Below, one piece after another: positions 43,076 to 52,436 of a stretch of DNA of 64,000 nucleotides. Position numbers and translations under genes: made by a program. Source of the DNA: Paraburkholderia xenovorans LB400 (GTDB lineage: Bacteria > Pseudomonadota > Gammaproteobacteria > Burkholderiales > Burkholderiaceae). Positions within the stretch are counted from its first letter, which is position 1; each line of letters begins with the position of its first letter. The notes beneath the pieces were generated by a model. It did not search any database, had not been told where the DNA came from, and saw only the letters and a list, made by a program, of their open reading frames with translations. The stretch spans positions 3,286,001-3,350,000 of the forward strand of contig NC_007952.1 of the NCBI RefSeq assembly GCF_000013645.1, given 5' to 3'.

Positions 43076-43702
43076 TCATTCGCGGCCCAAGCTTGCGTCG
43101 AAACTCCGCATGCGAAGCACGACACGCCGCGCATAGCCACGGCCGCCGCCGCTGTAGCGGAGCAAGGCGGCATCGAGATCGCCGCCGCTTTGGTCGAGAT
43201 AGCGACGCAGAATGGTCGAGCCGATCCGCACGTTGATTGCCGGATCGGTCAGATCGGCCGCGCCCGCGATCAGTTGCGGATGCGCGGCGGGCAGGATCTG
43301 CATGAGCCCTCGCGCGCCCGCGACGCTGACCGCATAGCGATCAAAGCTCGATTCGACCGCCATCACGGCGAGCAGCAGGATGGGCGAGATGGCGTGGCGG
43401 TCGGCTTCGGTCAGCACCGCGCGGGCAATCTGCAGCGATTCCGCCGGCGCCACGCGAAACTGCGCGCGCAGCACGGCGGTGATATCGCTGAGCGTGGGCA
43501 AGCCGGCTTCCAGAGTCGCGTCGCTCGCGATGAGCGGAGCCGATACGGCCGACTGTGCAGCGGCATCGGTCTCGGCGGCATGCGCGGCAGCAGCGAACGG
43601 GAACATGATCGCCGCAAGCATGATCTTCAAACCCCGAGTTGCCGGGTAAGGGTCGGTTCTTCGTCGTGGTGACAGACCTTGCAGAGCGCTATCTCCATGC
43701 AT
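43076..43702 (-). CDS. Lytic transglycosylase, SLT domain
   Basis: 208 residues. After a hydrophobic export segment (LAAIMFPFAAAAHAAE) the SLT core shows the catalytic Glu in AVMAVESSFDRYAVS, GARGLMQILPAAHPQL and RYSGGGRGYARRV. It cleaves peptidoglycan glycan strands in the periplasm. The first 25 residues before the signal are unusual; a start closer to LKIMLAAIMFP (ATG at about 43621) is possible. Convergent with the DapA-family gene. Confidence 0.85.
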   Translation of the reverse strand: MHGDSALQGLSPRRRTDPYPATRGLKIMLAAIMFPFAAAAHAAETDAAAQSAVSAPLIASDATLEAGLPTLSDITAVLRAQFRVAPAESLQIARAVLTEADRHAISPILLLAVMAVESSFDRYAVSVAGARGLMQILPAAHPQLIAGAADLTDPAINVRIGSTILRRYLDQSGGDLDAALLRYSGGGRGYARRVVLRMRSFDASLGRE

Positions 43703-43856
43703 AGTTTCGCTTCCTGACCGGGATCTCTCGACCTTACCAGGCTGGATGTAGCGAATCGCAATAGAAATAGGGGCGCGCCGTAAAATGCTTATAAAGATGC
43801 GGCGGCGCGTGGTGTATCGCGCGAGGTCTATGCAGGCAACAACAGAAGCACGGCCG

Positions 43857-44570
43857 TCAATCTGCAGCCGGATTCAGTTGCGCCAACGCGCCCAGTTTTT
43901 GCACATCGGTAATTTCGATTTCCGCATAGCCGAGCTTCAGCGCACCTTGCGTTTCGAACTGCTTCAGGACCTGGTTGATGGTTTGCCGGGACAGCGCCAG
44001 CATCATCGCGAGATCTTCCTGCGGCACTTTGAGTACGCGCCGCAATGCGCCGGGCTCGCCGTAGCCGCCCGCCATCAACAACAAACGGCGCGCTACGCGC
44101 TGCGCTGCGGGCAGCAACGCGGCTTCTTCGATCGCGTCGAACGCAAGGCGCAGCTTTTGCGTCAACAGCAAACCGAACACGTGCCAATAAGCCGGCGTGC
44201 GTTCGAGCAGCGCGGCGAGCGCCGCGCGCGGCACATGAAACAGCTCGGAATCGCGCTCGGCATACGCATCATGGGTTCGCGGCCGATTGTCGAACAGCGC
44301 GATCTCGCCGAACCAGTTCACCGGTTCGATGACGGCGAGCAAGGCCTCCTTGCCCGCCGAACTGGCCGCACCGATTCTCACCAGGCCGTCGAGCACGCAA
44401 TAGAGGCCGTCATCGGAATCGCCGCGTGTGAAGAGCCGCTGACCGGCGGCGAGCCGTTCGAGACGCCCCGCTTCGACCAGTTGCGCCTGCATGGTAGCCG
44501 GCGCCGAGCGAAACCACGCGCTGCGCTCGAGCACCGCCGCAAGCTTGTTCGATGGAAAACTCGCAGTCAT
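43857..44570 (-). CDS. Crp/Fnr family transcriptional regulator
   Basis: 237 residues: N-terminal cyclic-nucleotide-binding-like beta barrel (GDSDDGLYCVLDGLVRIGAA, NWFGEIALFDNRPRTHDAYA) and a C-terminal HTH_Crp (VPQEDLAMMLALSRQTINQV). No Cys cluster typical of FNR is present at the N-terminus. Divergent from the DUF962 gene. Ligand and targets unknown. Confidence 0.9.
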   Translation of the reverse strand: MTASFPSNKLAAVLERSAWFRSAPATMQAQLVEAGRLERLAAGQRLFTRGDSDDGLYCVLDGLVRIGAASSAGKEALLAVIEPVNWFGEIALFDNRPRTHDAYAERDSELFHVPRAALAALLERTPAYWHVFGLLLTQKLRLAFDAIEEAALLPAAQRVARRLLLMAGGYGEPGALRRVLKVPQEDLAMMLALSRQTINQVLKQFETQGALKLGYAEIEITDVQKLGALAQLNPAAD

Positions 44571-44661
44571 AGGACGGCACCCGTGTCCGATTGTCGGCTA
44601 CCCGATGGTTTCAAATTCCGCTGCCCGCGATTATGCTGACTTTAACCAGGGAGCGGGATCC

Positions 44662-45201
44662 ATGAGAACGCTGACGCAACAACTTACGCAATACGCGGCC
44701 TACCATCGTGACCGGCGCAATATCGCCACGCATTTCATCGGCATTCCGATGATCGTGCTGGCGTTGGCGGCGTTGTTGAGCCGGCCCGCTTTTGCTGTCG
44801 GCGCGTTGCCGGTGATGCTGTCGCCGGCCTGGGTGCTGTTCGTCGCGGCCACGCTCTACTACCTCGTGCTCGACGTGTCGCTCGGCGTGATGATGGCGTT
44901 CGTGTCCGCGTTATGTGTCGCGTTCGGCCAGTGGACGGCGGCGCAATCCACGCTGGCGTGGCTCGTTATCGGCGTCGGGCTCTTTGTGGTCGGCTGGGTG
45001 TTTCAGTTCGTCGGGCATGTTGCCTACGAGCATCGCAAGCCTGCCTTCGTCGACGACGTGATCGGCCTGCTGATTGGACCGTTGTTCGTGCTTGCGGAAG
45101 CGTTGTTCGGCTTCGGCTGGCGACCCGCGCTGCGCGAAGCGATCGAGGAGCAAGTCGGTCCGACGCGTATCAATGCGGACCGTACGGCCGCCCATCACTA
45201 G
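44662..45201 (+). CDS. DUF962 / Mpo1-like membrane protein
   Basis: 179 residues from ATG 44662 (gggagcggg upstream): MRTLTQQLTQYAAYHRDRRN then IATHFIGIPMIVLALAALLS. The H-x11-H-x-x-G-I-P pattern and four membrane helices ending VGWVFQFVGHVAYEHRKPAF are diagnostic of DUF962; the yeast homologue Mpo1 is a 2-hydroxy fatty acid dioxygenase. Bacterial function is not established. Confidence 0.88.
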   Translation: MRTLTQQLTQYAAYHRDRRNIATHFIGIPMIVLALAALLSRPAFAVGALPVMLSPAWVLFVAATLYYLVLDVSLGVMMAFVSALCVAFGQWTAAQSTLAWLVIGVGLFVVGWVFQFVGHVAYEHRKPAFVDDVIGLLIGPLFVLAEALFGFGWRPALREAIEEQVGPTRINADRTAAHH

Positions 45202-45251
45202 AGCGCGCCGCCTGATTCATCGGCTGCATGTTCGGTGCGGATCGATCCGGA

Positions 45252-46148
45252 TCAGCCCGGCGCGAGGCGAACGAGACGCACGCCATGCAACGCCGTCAAC
45301 GCGACCGCGATCCAGATTGGAATGTAGGTGGCCAACTGTGCGGCGCCCAATGTTTCGCCGAGCAACGTGATCGAAACCAGCACCAGCAGCACCGGCTCGA
45401 CATAGCCGAGAATGCCGAACAACGCGACTGGCAACAGGCGGCTCGCCTTCAGATACGAAGCCAGCGCAATGGTGCTCAATGCGCCGAGGCCGGGCAACAA
45501 CAGACACCACATATCCGCGCGCCCGGCGATCAATGCCAGCGAATCGCTGCCGAGCGCCATCACGATCGCCACCGGCAGGAGCAGCATCATTTCCACGGTG
45601 AACATGGCCAGCGAATCCTGATTGATCTTGCGACGCAACACGAAGTACGGTGGATAGCCGAGCGCGACCAGCAAGGTCGGCCACGAAAAGGCACCGGTCA
45701 TCCACAGTTCATGGCCGACACCCGCAGCGGCGCAGGCAACGGCCAACCACTGCAAACCGTCGAGACGCTCGTGATAGTAGAAGCGCCCGACAAGCACCAT
45801 CACCAGCGGCAGCAGGAAATAGCCGAGCGAGACTTCGAGCATCCTTCCATGCAGCGGCGCCCAGAGGAACACCCACAGTTGCGCGCCGAGCAGGGCCGCG
45901 CTCACGGTCATCGCCGCGCCGAGCGTCGGCTCGGTCACCATGCGGTAAAGAAGCTGCCGGAGAATAGGCAGGCGCTTTCGCAGCGCGATCAGCAGTAACG
46001 CGCCAGGCACCGTCCATACAATGCGCCACGCGAAAATGTCGAGCCCGCTCAGTGGCGCGAGTAGTGTTGCGTAAGCGGAAAGTAATGCAAACATCGCGGA
46101 CGCGCCGACCGACAACGCGATACCGCGCTTTGGGTCATACTGGTTCAT
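45252..46148 (-). CDS. rarD: EamA-family transporter RarD
   Basis: 298 residues, ten membrane helices; RGIALSVGASAMFALLSAYA at the start and GYFLLPLVMVLVGRFYYHER then NWLAVACA-like text, as in RarD. The C-terminal repeat has LFGILGYVEPVLLVLVSITL. Drug/metabolite transporter superfamily, substrate unknown. Confidence 0.88.
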   Translation of the reverse strand: MNQYDPKRGIALSVGASAMFALLSAYATLLAPLSGLDIFAWRIVWTVPGALLLIALRKRLPILRQLLYRMVTEPTLGAAMTVSAALLGAQLWVFLWAPLHGRMLEVSLGYFLLPLVMVLVGRFYYHERLDGLQWLAVACAAAGVGHELWMTGAFSWPTLLVALGYPPYFVLRRKINQDSLAMFTVEMMLLLPVAIVMALGSDSLALIAGRADMWCLLLPGLGALSTIALASYLKASRLLPVALFGILGYVEPVLLVLVSITLLGETLGAAQLATYIPIWIAVALTALHGVRLVRLAPG

Positions 46149-46715
46149 TGAACGCCCTGTCGCGCGGTCGCTTTGGCAGTCGGTGCAGATGCGTGTGCGT
46201 AGGCTGATGGTTGTATTTGCAGCGCAGCATGCGGTCGCGCGGCGTGGGTCGTTGTCATTGGAATTGAAGTCTCACAAGCGGTCTTAGCAGCGGACAGTGC
46301 AAAAGCGGCGCAATCCGGCATTCTAGACGGGTATCCGCCCACCGGTCTGCTGGCGTCTACAGGCGACTGCAATTATTCCGTGCGCATTGCGCGTCGGTGC
46401 ACTAGAACATAACTGCACGTGCGACCGGCCATGCCGCGATTTGTCAGCGGCAACATCGCACACTCTCTCGCGCAATGCGGCTCAAGCGCGAATCTTGCTA
46501 CGAAGTATTGCGACGCTGTTGGCAGCGTTGCTCGCAACACCCCGCAGGAAGTCCCCGTGGGACGACATATGCAGCATCCATGAGCCGGGCCGGCAATGGC
46601 AGTCCTACGGACCCTGCCCACCCTTCTTCCTCGCGGCACGCCTCAACTGAGTTTCACCGCGCGTGCCGCCGCCCCGGCAGCAATCCCGCTCTCGAATGTG
46701 ACTACTGGAGACAGC
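46149..46715. other. Intergenic region upstream of egtD
   Basis: 567 bp between divergent rarD and egtD. No convincing gene; frames on both strands are shadows with Arg/Ala-biased composition. An egtB gene, the usual neighbour of egtD, is not here. Confidence 0.5.
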
Positions 46716-47696
46716 ATGACCCAGCCAGCCCTATCGCACGACGCATCGCCCGATCTGCGCGCCGCCTTCGCCGCCGAGGTTCGCGCAGGTCTCACCCATA
46801 CGCCGCAAAAAGAGTTGCCGTCGAAATATCTGTACGACGAAGTGGGCTCCGCGCTGTTCGAAGTGATTACCGTGCTGCCGGAATACGGCGTGACCCGCGC
46901 CGAGGAACGCCTGCTCGCGAAACATGCCGCGGACATCGTCGCGCACCTGCCGCACGACGTGACAGTGGCAGAACTCGGCAGCGGCAGCGGCCGCAAAACG
47001 CGGCGCATTCTGGAAGCGCTGTGTAAAAAGCGCCCCACTTCTTACTGCCCGATTGAAATTTCGCGCAGCGCATTGCAGTTGTGCAGGCGCGAACTCGGCG
47101 ACATCGAACGCATTTCGATCGTGGGTTATGAACGCGATTACCTGGCCGGCCTCGCCGAAGTGAGCAAGCAGCGCGCAACGGGCGAACGGTTACTCGTACT
47201 GTTTCTTGGCAGTACGATCGGTAATTTCGGCAGACTCGCGGCAACACGTTTTCTGCGCGATATCCGCAACATGCTCGCGCCCGGCGACGCGTTGCTGCTC
47301 GGCACGGATCTGATCAAGCCGACGCCCGTACTGGTCGCCGCCTACGACGACTCGATCGGCGTCACGGCGTCGTTCAATCTGAATCTGCTGGCGCGCATCA
47401 ATCGCGAGCTCGATGGCGACTTCCCGCTCGATGCATTCGAACACGTCGCGCGCTTCAACCCGGACGCGCGCAGTATCGAAATGCATCTGCGGGCGAAGCG
47501 CGATATCACCGCGCACGTGGGCGCGGCGCAATTGACGGTGTCGCTCAAAGCGGGCGAAACGATCTGGACGGAGAGCAGCCACAAATATCGCGCGGAAGAA
47601 ATGCCCGCGATTGCCGACGACGCCGGCTTCGTGTGCAGCCATCAATGGATCGAGGAAGACTGGGGCTTTGCGGAAAGCCTGCTCGTGGCGCGGTGA
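46716..47696 (+). CDS. egtD: L-histidine N-alpha-methyltransferase EgtD
   Basis: 326 residues from ATG 46716 (ggag at 46707). LPSKYLYDEVGSALFEVITV with LPEYGVTRAEERLL, the SAM motif VAELGSGSGRKTR, FLGSTIGNFG and the C-terminal ETIWTESSHKY fit EgtD. It makes hercynine (trimethylhistidine) from histidine, the first step to ergothioneine. The partner egtB is not in the window. A convergent acylphosphatase gene follows across a bidirectional terminator. Confidence 0.92.
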   Translation: MTQPALSHDASPDLRAAFAAEVRAGLTHTPQKELPSKYLYDEVGSALFEVITVLPEYGVTRAEERLLAKHAADIVAHLPHDVTVAELGSGSGRKTRRILEALCKKRPTSYCPIEISRSALQLCRRELGDIERISIVGYERDYLAGLAEVSKQRATGERLLVLFLGSTIGNFGRLAATRFLRDIRNMLAPGDALLLGTDLIKPTPVLVAAYDDSIGVTASFNLNLLARINRELDGDFPLDAFEHVARFNPDARSIEMHLRAKRDITAHVGAAQLTVSLKAGETIWTESSHKYRAEEMPAIADDAGFVCSHQWIEEDWGFAESLLVAR

Positions 47697-47741
47697 ACGC
47701 GGTGGCTCGCGGGCTCACTTAAGTAGCCGCGCAAAAAAGCA

Positions 47742-47776
47742 AGGCGTCGCGCCACCGGTATGATGGCGCGACGCCT
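47742..47776. terminator. Bidirectional terminator between egtD and acyP
   Basis: AGGCGTCGCGCCA (47742-47754) pairs perfectly with TGGCGCGACGCCT (47764-47776), flanked by A-rich sequence on one side and TTTT on the other. Confidence 0.88.
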
Positions 47777-47797
47777 TTTCTTTGCGTGGAAGTCGGC

Positions 47798-48091
47798 TCA
47801 GTGCTGTTCGAAGCGTTCGTAACGCTTTTCGGTCGAGCGCTCTTCGCCGCTGACCTCGGTCACGCGCGCCGCCGGCGGTCCGTGACGCAGCCAAGACAAC
47901 ATGCGGTCGACCTGGTTGGCCGAGCCTTGCAACATGGCTTCGACGGAACCGTCGTCGAGATTCGCCACCCATCCCTTGATTCCGAGCGCGTGGGCCTGCC
48001 GCACGGTCGCGTGGCGAAAGCCCACGCCCTGCACGGTGCCGCGCACCCGCACGTAATATGTTTCGATCCGCTGATCCAGATCCGGGGCCAT
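47798..48091 (-). CDS. acyP: Acylphosphatase
   Basis: 97 residues from ATG 48091 (MAPDLDQRIETYYVRVRGTV). The catalytic VRGTVQGVGFRHATV carries the active-site Arg, and GWVANLDDGSVEA the active-site Asn. Hydrolyses acyl phosphates. The longer frame to 48157 adds non-family residues. Confidence 0.92.
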   Translation of the reverse strand: MAPDLDQRIETYYVRVRGTVQGVGFRHATVRQAHALGIKGWVANLDDGSVEAMLQGSANQVDRMLSWLRHGPPAARVTEVSGEERSTEKRYERFEQH

Positions 48092-48303
48092 GCCGTCTTC
48101 TCCTCTGTCGGCCGGAGTTAGCGCTTCAGCGCTGACTCCGGTCCCATGCAAACGCAAAAATCTTCAAGCCGGCATTCTAGTCGTGTCACGGCGAGCTTGC
48201 TCGGCAACGCGCCTCCTGCCATCCGCTCGAGGCCGCCCGCGCGACACGCAACACGCGCGCCACGTACAATCCGTCGACTGTCACGCAGGAAAATGGAAAC
48301 AGA

Positions 48304-49314
48304 ATGACCGAACAGAATCGCGATCTCGTGCTCGTGACCGGCGCCTCCGGCTTCGTCGGCTCGTCGGTGGCGCGCATCGCGCAACAGAAGGGTTTCAAGG
48401 TGCGTGTGCTGGTACGCGCCACCAGTCCGCGTCAGAACGTCGAGTCGCTGGACGCGGAAATCGTGGTCGGCGACATGCGCGACGAAGCGTCGATGCGCAA
48501 CGCGCTGCGCGGCGTGCGCTACCTGCTGCACGTGGCCGCCGACTATCGCCTGTGGGCACCGGACCCGAGCGAGATCGAGCGCTCGAACCTGGAAGGCACC
48601 GAGGCGACCATGCGCGCGGCGCTGAAGGAAGGCGTCGAGCGCATTGTCTACACGAGCAGTGTGGCCACGCTCAAAGTGACGAGCTCCGGCCAGTCCGCCG
48701 ATGAAACCTCGCCGCTCAAAGCCGACCAGGCCATTGGCGTGTACAAGCGCAGCAAGGTGCTGGCCGAACGCGCGGTCGAGCGGATGATCGCGGAAGACAA
48801 CCTGCCCGCGGTGATCGTCAATCCGTCCACGCCGATCGGTCCGCGCGACGTCAAGCCGACGCCGACCGGACGCATCATCGTGGAAGCGGCGCTCGGCAAG
48901 ATTCCGGCGTTCGTCGACACGGGCCTGAACCTCGTGCACGTGGACGACGTCGCGGCCGGCCATTTCCTCGCGCTCGAACGCGGCAAGATTGGCGAGCGCT
49001 ATATTCTCGGCGGCGAAAATCTGCCGCTTCAACAGATGCTCGCGGATATCGCGGCGCTGACCGGCCGCAAGGCGCCCACACTGAGCCTGCCGCGCTGGCC
49101 GCTCTATCCGCTGGCTATGGGCGCCGAAGCGATCGCCAAGATCACGAAACGCGAACCGTTCGTTACCGTCGACGGTTTGAAAATGTCGAAGAACAAGATG
49201 TATTTCACGTCGGCGAAAGCGGAACGCGAGCTCGGCTATCGTGCGCGCCCCTACCGCGAGGGTCTGGGCGACGCGCTCGAATGGTTCCGGCAAGCAGGCT
49301 ATCTGAAGGCCTGA
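48304..49314 (+). CDS. hpnA: Hopanoid-associated sugar epimerase HpnA
   Basis: 336 residues, extended short-chain dehydrogenase: Rossmann VTGASGFVGSSVARIAQQKG, YTSSVATL, catalytic Y-x3-K in GVYKRSKVLAERAVE, NPSTPIGPRDVKPTPTGRII. The last motif is typical of HpnA. Known role: tied to hopanoid side-chain modification; the exact reaction is not firmly established. First of the hopanoid genes in this window. Confidence 0.93.
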   Translation: MTEQNRDLVLVTGASGFVGSSVARIAQQKGFKVRVLVRATSPRQNVESLDAEIVVGDMRDEASMRNALRGVRYLLHVAADYRLWAPDPSEIERSNLEGTEATMRAALKEGVERIVYTSSVATLKVTSSGQSADETSPLKADQAIGVYKRSKVLAERAVERMIAEDNLPAVIVNPSTPIGPRDVKPTPTGRIIVEAALGKIPAFVDTGLNLVHVDDVAAGHFLALERGKIGERYILGGENLPLQQMLADIAALTGRKAPTLSLPRWPLYPLAMGAEAIAKITKREPFVTVDGLKMSKNKMYFTSAKAERELGYRARPYREGLGDALEWFRQAGYLKA

Positions 49315-49451
49315 TGCATGTCCGGACACGCGGCCTGCGCCGGACAATCCGGCGTGGCCGCAAGCATTTTGTTACAACGTCACCGTGTCAGCGACAGGTA
49401 AAAGCCTACGCGCAGCAGGTAAAATCGTAGGTCTTACCAGAGAAACCTCGC

Positions 49452-49997
49452 ATGAATCTTCACGAACAGCTCGGCGCGCTGGAAATGGGCGTCGACCAGC
49501 TCATTCAGGCTGTCGTGGCCCCGCAGGCCGAAAACACTCCCGAGACACCCGCTCACACCGCCGCGCCGCAAGCGGCGGCGGTGGCTCCGGTCGCGACCGG
49601 GGCCACGGCGGAAGCAGTTGCGGCTGAAACCGAGGCGGCCGTCGTCGAAGACAAGGCACCAGCCCCGCAGCTTCAGCCCACGCTCGAAATCAATCGCCCC
49701 GCGCAGAACGAGATCACGATGACGATCGGCGGCCAGACGGTCGCGCTGCGCGCGGAGCAGATCGGCCAACTGATCGAGGAATTGTCGAACGCGCGCGCCT
49801 CAATGACGCCGGAACCGCCGCCGGGTATTCCTACGGGGTGGCGCTTCGTATCCACCAAGAATCCGGTCATGGCGGTGCAGAAGCAGTCGAACGGCGACCG
49901 TTTGCTGGTGATGCGCCATACCGGCCACGGCTGGGTACCGTTCACGTTCTCGCCGGACATGGTGATCCAGCTCTACATGATGCTCACCAAAGGCTAA
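49452..49997 (+). CDS. Unknown conserved-looking protein in the hopanoid cluster
   Basis: 181 residues. An N-terminal MNLHEQLGALEMGVDQLIQA, an Ala/Glu-rich disordered linker (about 30-75) and a compact C-terminal domain: INRPAQNEITMTIGGQTVAL, LRAEQIGQLIEELSNAR, then a WRFVSTKNPVMAV beta-rich end. Strong terminator follows. No named family recognised; position between hpnA and hpnB suggests conservation but not function. Confidence 0.75.
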   Translation: MNLHEQLGALEMGVDQLIQAVVAPQAENTPETPAHTAAPQAAAVAPVATGATAEAVAAETEAAVVEDKAPAPQLQPTLEINRPAQNEITMTIGGQTVALRAEQIGQLIEELSNARASMTPEPPPGIPTGWRFVSTKNPVMAVQKQSNGDRLLVMRHTGHGWVPFTFSPDMVIQLYMMLTKG

Positions 49998-50002
49998 TGT
50001 GA

Positions 50003-50030
50003 AAAAGCGGCGCCCGGGAGCGCCGCTTTT
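50003..50030. terminator. Bidirectional terminator
   Basis: AAAAGCGGCGC (50003-50013) pairs with GCGCCGCTTTT (50020-50030) between convergent genes. Confidence 0.88.
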
Positions 50031-50057
50031 CCATTCCGACCGTTTCTGAGCGCTGCT

Positions 50058-51230
50058 TCAGCGTTCCTGCACCGGCGCCTGAACTCGCGCCTTCCACTGC
50101 CCGCCCTTGCCGCGCCAGTAGCGCACCGCCGACGCAAACGTCGCGCCGACATAAAACAGCGCGACCAGCGGCAGAAATGGCGCCCACAGCGGCGAGCGGC
50201 GATAGTAGCTGAGCATCGGCGCATAAGCGCAGCACATGGCCGCCCACGCGAGCCATGCGGGCCAGCCCGTCGGACCGAGCACCAGCGCGGCCACCGGCGG
50301 CATCAGATAGATGATCGTCATGCCCACCAGCGTGCCCGCCAGCAGCAACGGCGAGTAATGCAACTGCGTGAAAGCCGTGCGCGCGATCATGTTCCAGATC
50401 TCACGCCAGCTGTCGTACGGACGCAGCGACACGCTGCGCGCCGCCACATCCAGCCGGATCGCATGGCGCCCCGTGCCGCGATGCTTGATGCGTGCGGCCA
50501 GGCTGCAATCGTCGATCAGCTCGGCGCGGATCGACTCGATGCCGCCCGCTTCTTCCAGCGCGCTACGGCGCACCAGCATGCAGCCGCCCGCGGCCGCCGC
50601 CGTGCGATTGCGCGGGTTGTTGACCCACGAGAACGGGTACAGCTTGGCAAAGAAGAAGACGAACGCGGGAATCAGCGCCTTTTCCCAGAAAGAATCGCAG
50701 CGCAGGCGCACCATCAGCGAGACGAGATCACGCTGTTCCGCGTCCGCGCGCGCGACGAGTTGCGCGACCGCGTCGGCGGGATGGCCGATGTCGGCATCCG
50801 TCAGCAGCAGAAAGTCCGCCGGCAAGCCGAGCGTGCGCACGGCCTCGATACCTTGCGACTGCGCCCACACCTTGCCGGACCAGCCCGGCGGCAGCGGCTT
50901 CGCGCTCAGCACGGTCAGGCGGTCCGGGCATTGCAACTGCAGCGCGGCCGCCCGGGCGGCGTCGGCGGTGCCGTCGGCGCTGTGGTCGTCCACGACGATC
51001 ACGTGGAATTCGCCCGGATAGTCCTGCTGAAGCAGCGTGGTGACAGCTTCAGCGATCACATCGACTTCATTGCGGGCCGGCACCACGGCGGCCACCGCCG
51101 GCCAGGATGCGCGCGGTCCGATGGTGAGCGGCGCGGCAGGACGCGCGCGCCAGAAACCGCCGCGCGCGAACAGCAATACACACCAGATCAGCAGGGAAAC
51201 ACACGAAAGAAGAAACAGAACCACCGCCAT
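50058..51230 (-). CDS. hpnB: Hopene-associated glycosyltransferase HpnB
   Basis: 390 residues, GT2 family: membrane helix at the N-terminus, VAAVVPARNEVDVIAEAVTT, VIVVDDHSADGTADAARAAA, LLTDADIGHP (metal-binding D-x-D), LIDDCSLAARIKHRGTGRH, and two or three C-terminal membrane helices. The start codon shares one base with the hpnC stop (TAATG), so hpnC-hpnB are coupled. Proposed to glycosylate hopanoids. Confidence 0.92.
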   Translation of the reverse strand: MAVVLFLLSCVSLLIWCVLLFARGGFWRARPAAPLTIGPRASWPAVAAVVPARNEVDVIAEAVTTLLQQDYPGEFHVIVVDDHSADGTADAARAAALQLQCPDRLTVLSAKPLPPGWSGKVWAQSQGIEAVRTLGLPADFLLLTDADIGHPADAVAQLVARADAEQRDLVSLMVRLRCDSFWEKALIPAFVFFFAKLYPFSWVNNPRNRTAAAAGGCMLVRRSALEEAGGIESIRAELIDDCSLAARIKHRGTGRHAIRLDVAARSVSLRPYDSWREIWNMIARTAFTQLHYSPLLLAGTLVGMTIIYLMPPVAALVLGPTGWPAWLAWAAMCCAYAPMLSYYRRSPLWAPFLPLVALFYVGATFASAVRYWRGKGGQWKARVQAPVQER

Positions 51231-52096
51231 TAAGCATTACCCTCGATTGAACGCGCTGCCACACCGACGCGCCGCGACAGCCACATCACTGCGGTGCGGG
51301 CCGCGACGACGCACCAGTCAAACGTGTTGAGTTCCGGTCGCTCGCGAAACACGTCGTAGCCTGCCTTCTCGATCCGTTCGAGCAAGCGCAGGCCGCCGTG
51401 AATGGCGCCGCATAACTCGATTCCCAGCCGGCCGGAAATGCGCAAGGCGAGCGGCGCGCCGCGCACCAGCATCTGCCGGACGAAGGACACTTCATGTGCC
51501 ATGAGCGCGCGCCAGTCCTGATCGGCGACACCGTTGGCGATATGCGCCTCGCCGACGTTGAAGCGCCGCAGGTCGGCGAGCGGCAGATATACGCGGTCTT
51601 TTTCCCAGTCGGCGGAGACGTCGAGCCAGAAGCTGATCAGCTGCGACGCCGTGCAGATCGCGTCGGCGTCGGCGAGATTTTCCGGCGTGGCCGCGCCGAT
51701 CAGGTGCAGCATCAGATGCCCGAGCGGGTTCGCCGAGTGGCGGCAATAGTCCAGTAGCGCGGCCCGGTCGGCGTAGCGATTGGTGTCGATATCCTGAGCG
51801 CACGCATGCAGCAGATCGTAGAACGGCGCGAGCGGTAGTTTATACTGCGCGACGACACCGGCGAGCTTGCCGAACAGAAGCGCGTGCACCGGCGCCGCAC
51901 GCCGCTCCGCCACCGCGTCGAGACCGGCGCGGAAGTCGGCGAGACGGGCGTGCCGTTCGGCCGCGCTCCAGTCGCCTTCGTCGGCAATGTCGCCCGCCGT
52001 GCGGACGACCTGATAGATTACGCCGACAGGCGCGCGCAGCGCCTTGGGCAGCAACACGCTCGCGACCGGAAAATTTTCGTACTGATCGACGTCCAT
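51230..52096 (-). CDS. hpnC: Hydroxysqualene synthase HpnC
   Basis: 288 residues of the trans-isoprenyl diphosphate synthase fold. The N-terminal YENFPVASVLLPKALRAPVG is diagnostic of HpnC, with IADEGD as the first Asp-rich motif and FWLDVSADWEKDRVYLPLAD as the second. It converts presqualene diphosphate to hydroxysqualene. Coupled with hpnB. Confidence 0.94.
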   Translation of the reverse strand: MDVDQYENFPVASVLLPKALRAPVGVIYQVVRTAGDIADEGDWSAAERHARLADFRAGLDAVAERRAAPVHALLFGKLAGVVAQYKLPLAPFYDLLHACAQDIDTNRYADRAALLDYCRHSANPLGHLMLHLIGAATPENLADADAICTASQLISFWLDVSADWEKDRVYLPLADLRRFNVGEAHIANGVADQDWRALMAHEVSFVRQMLVRGAPLALRISGRLGIELCGAIHGGLRLLERIEKAGYDVFRERPELNTFDWCVVAARTAVMWLSRRVGVAARSIEGNA

Positions 52097-52436
52097 CCAG
52101 CGAGCCTCGAAACCATTTCGTAATGCGGGCGCCGCGGCGCCGCAGGACTACGTAGTTTAAGGGTTCCGTCAAACCGCTGCAGCGTGTAATGATTGCCGCA
52201 TCGCATTGCCGTGAGCCTGCTTGCGGCTCCGGCCACCGGTACTGCCGGTGCGGCGCCCGCCCAACACCGGCCGGGCGCCCCCAAAGCAAAGCCGGCCTGA
52301 TAGCGTTAGAATGCGCGTTTGGTTTTGCTGTACCGGCTATCGCCGGGCTCAAGACGTCAACTAATTAGATGATCGCGGCGATAGAGTCATATTTACCGAC
52401 TTCTTCGAACCCGCGTCAGTCGGAGTTCGCCAACTT
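52097..52436. other. Divergent promoter region between hpnC and ispH
   Basis: 340 bp with no gene. It must carry promoters for both directions. A short GC hairpin (gccaccggtactgccggtgcggc) is visible near 52235; no clear operator stands out. Confidence 0.5.

Noticed and set aside
48118..49347. 409-residue open frame on the minus strand
   Set aside because: Antisense to hpnA; Arg/Ala/His-rich shadow.
50358..51233. 291-residue open frame on the plus strand
   Set aside because: Antisense to hpnB with no recognisable motif.
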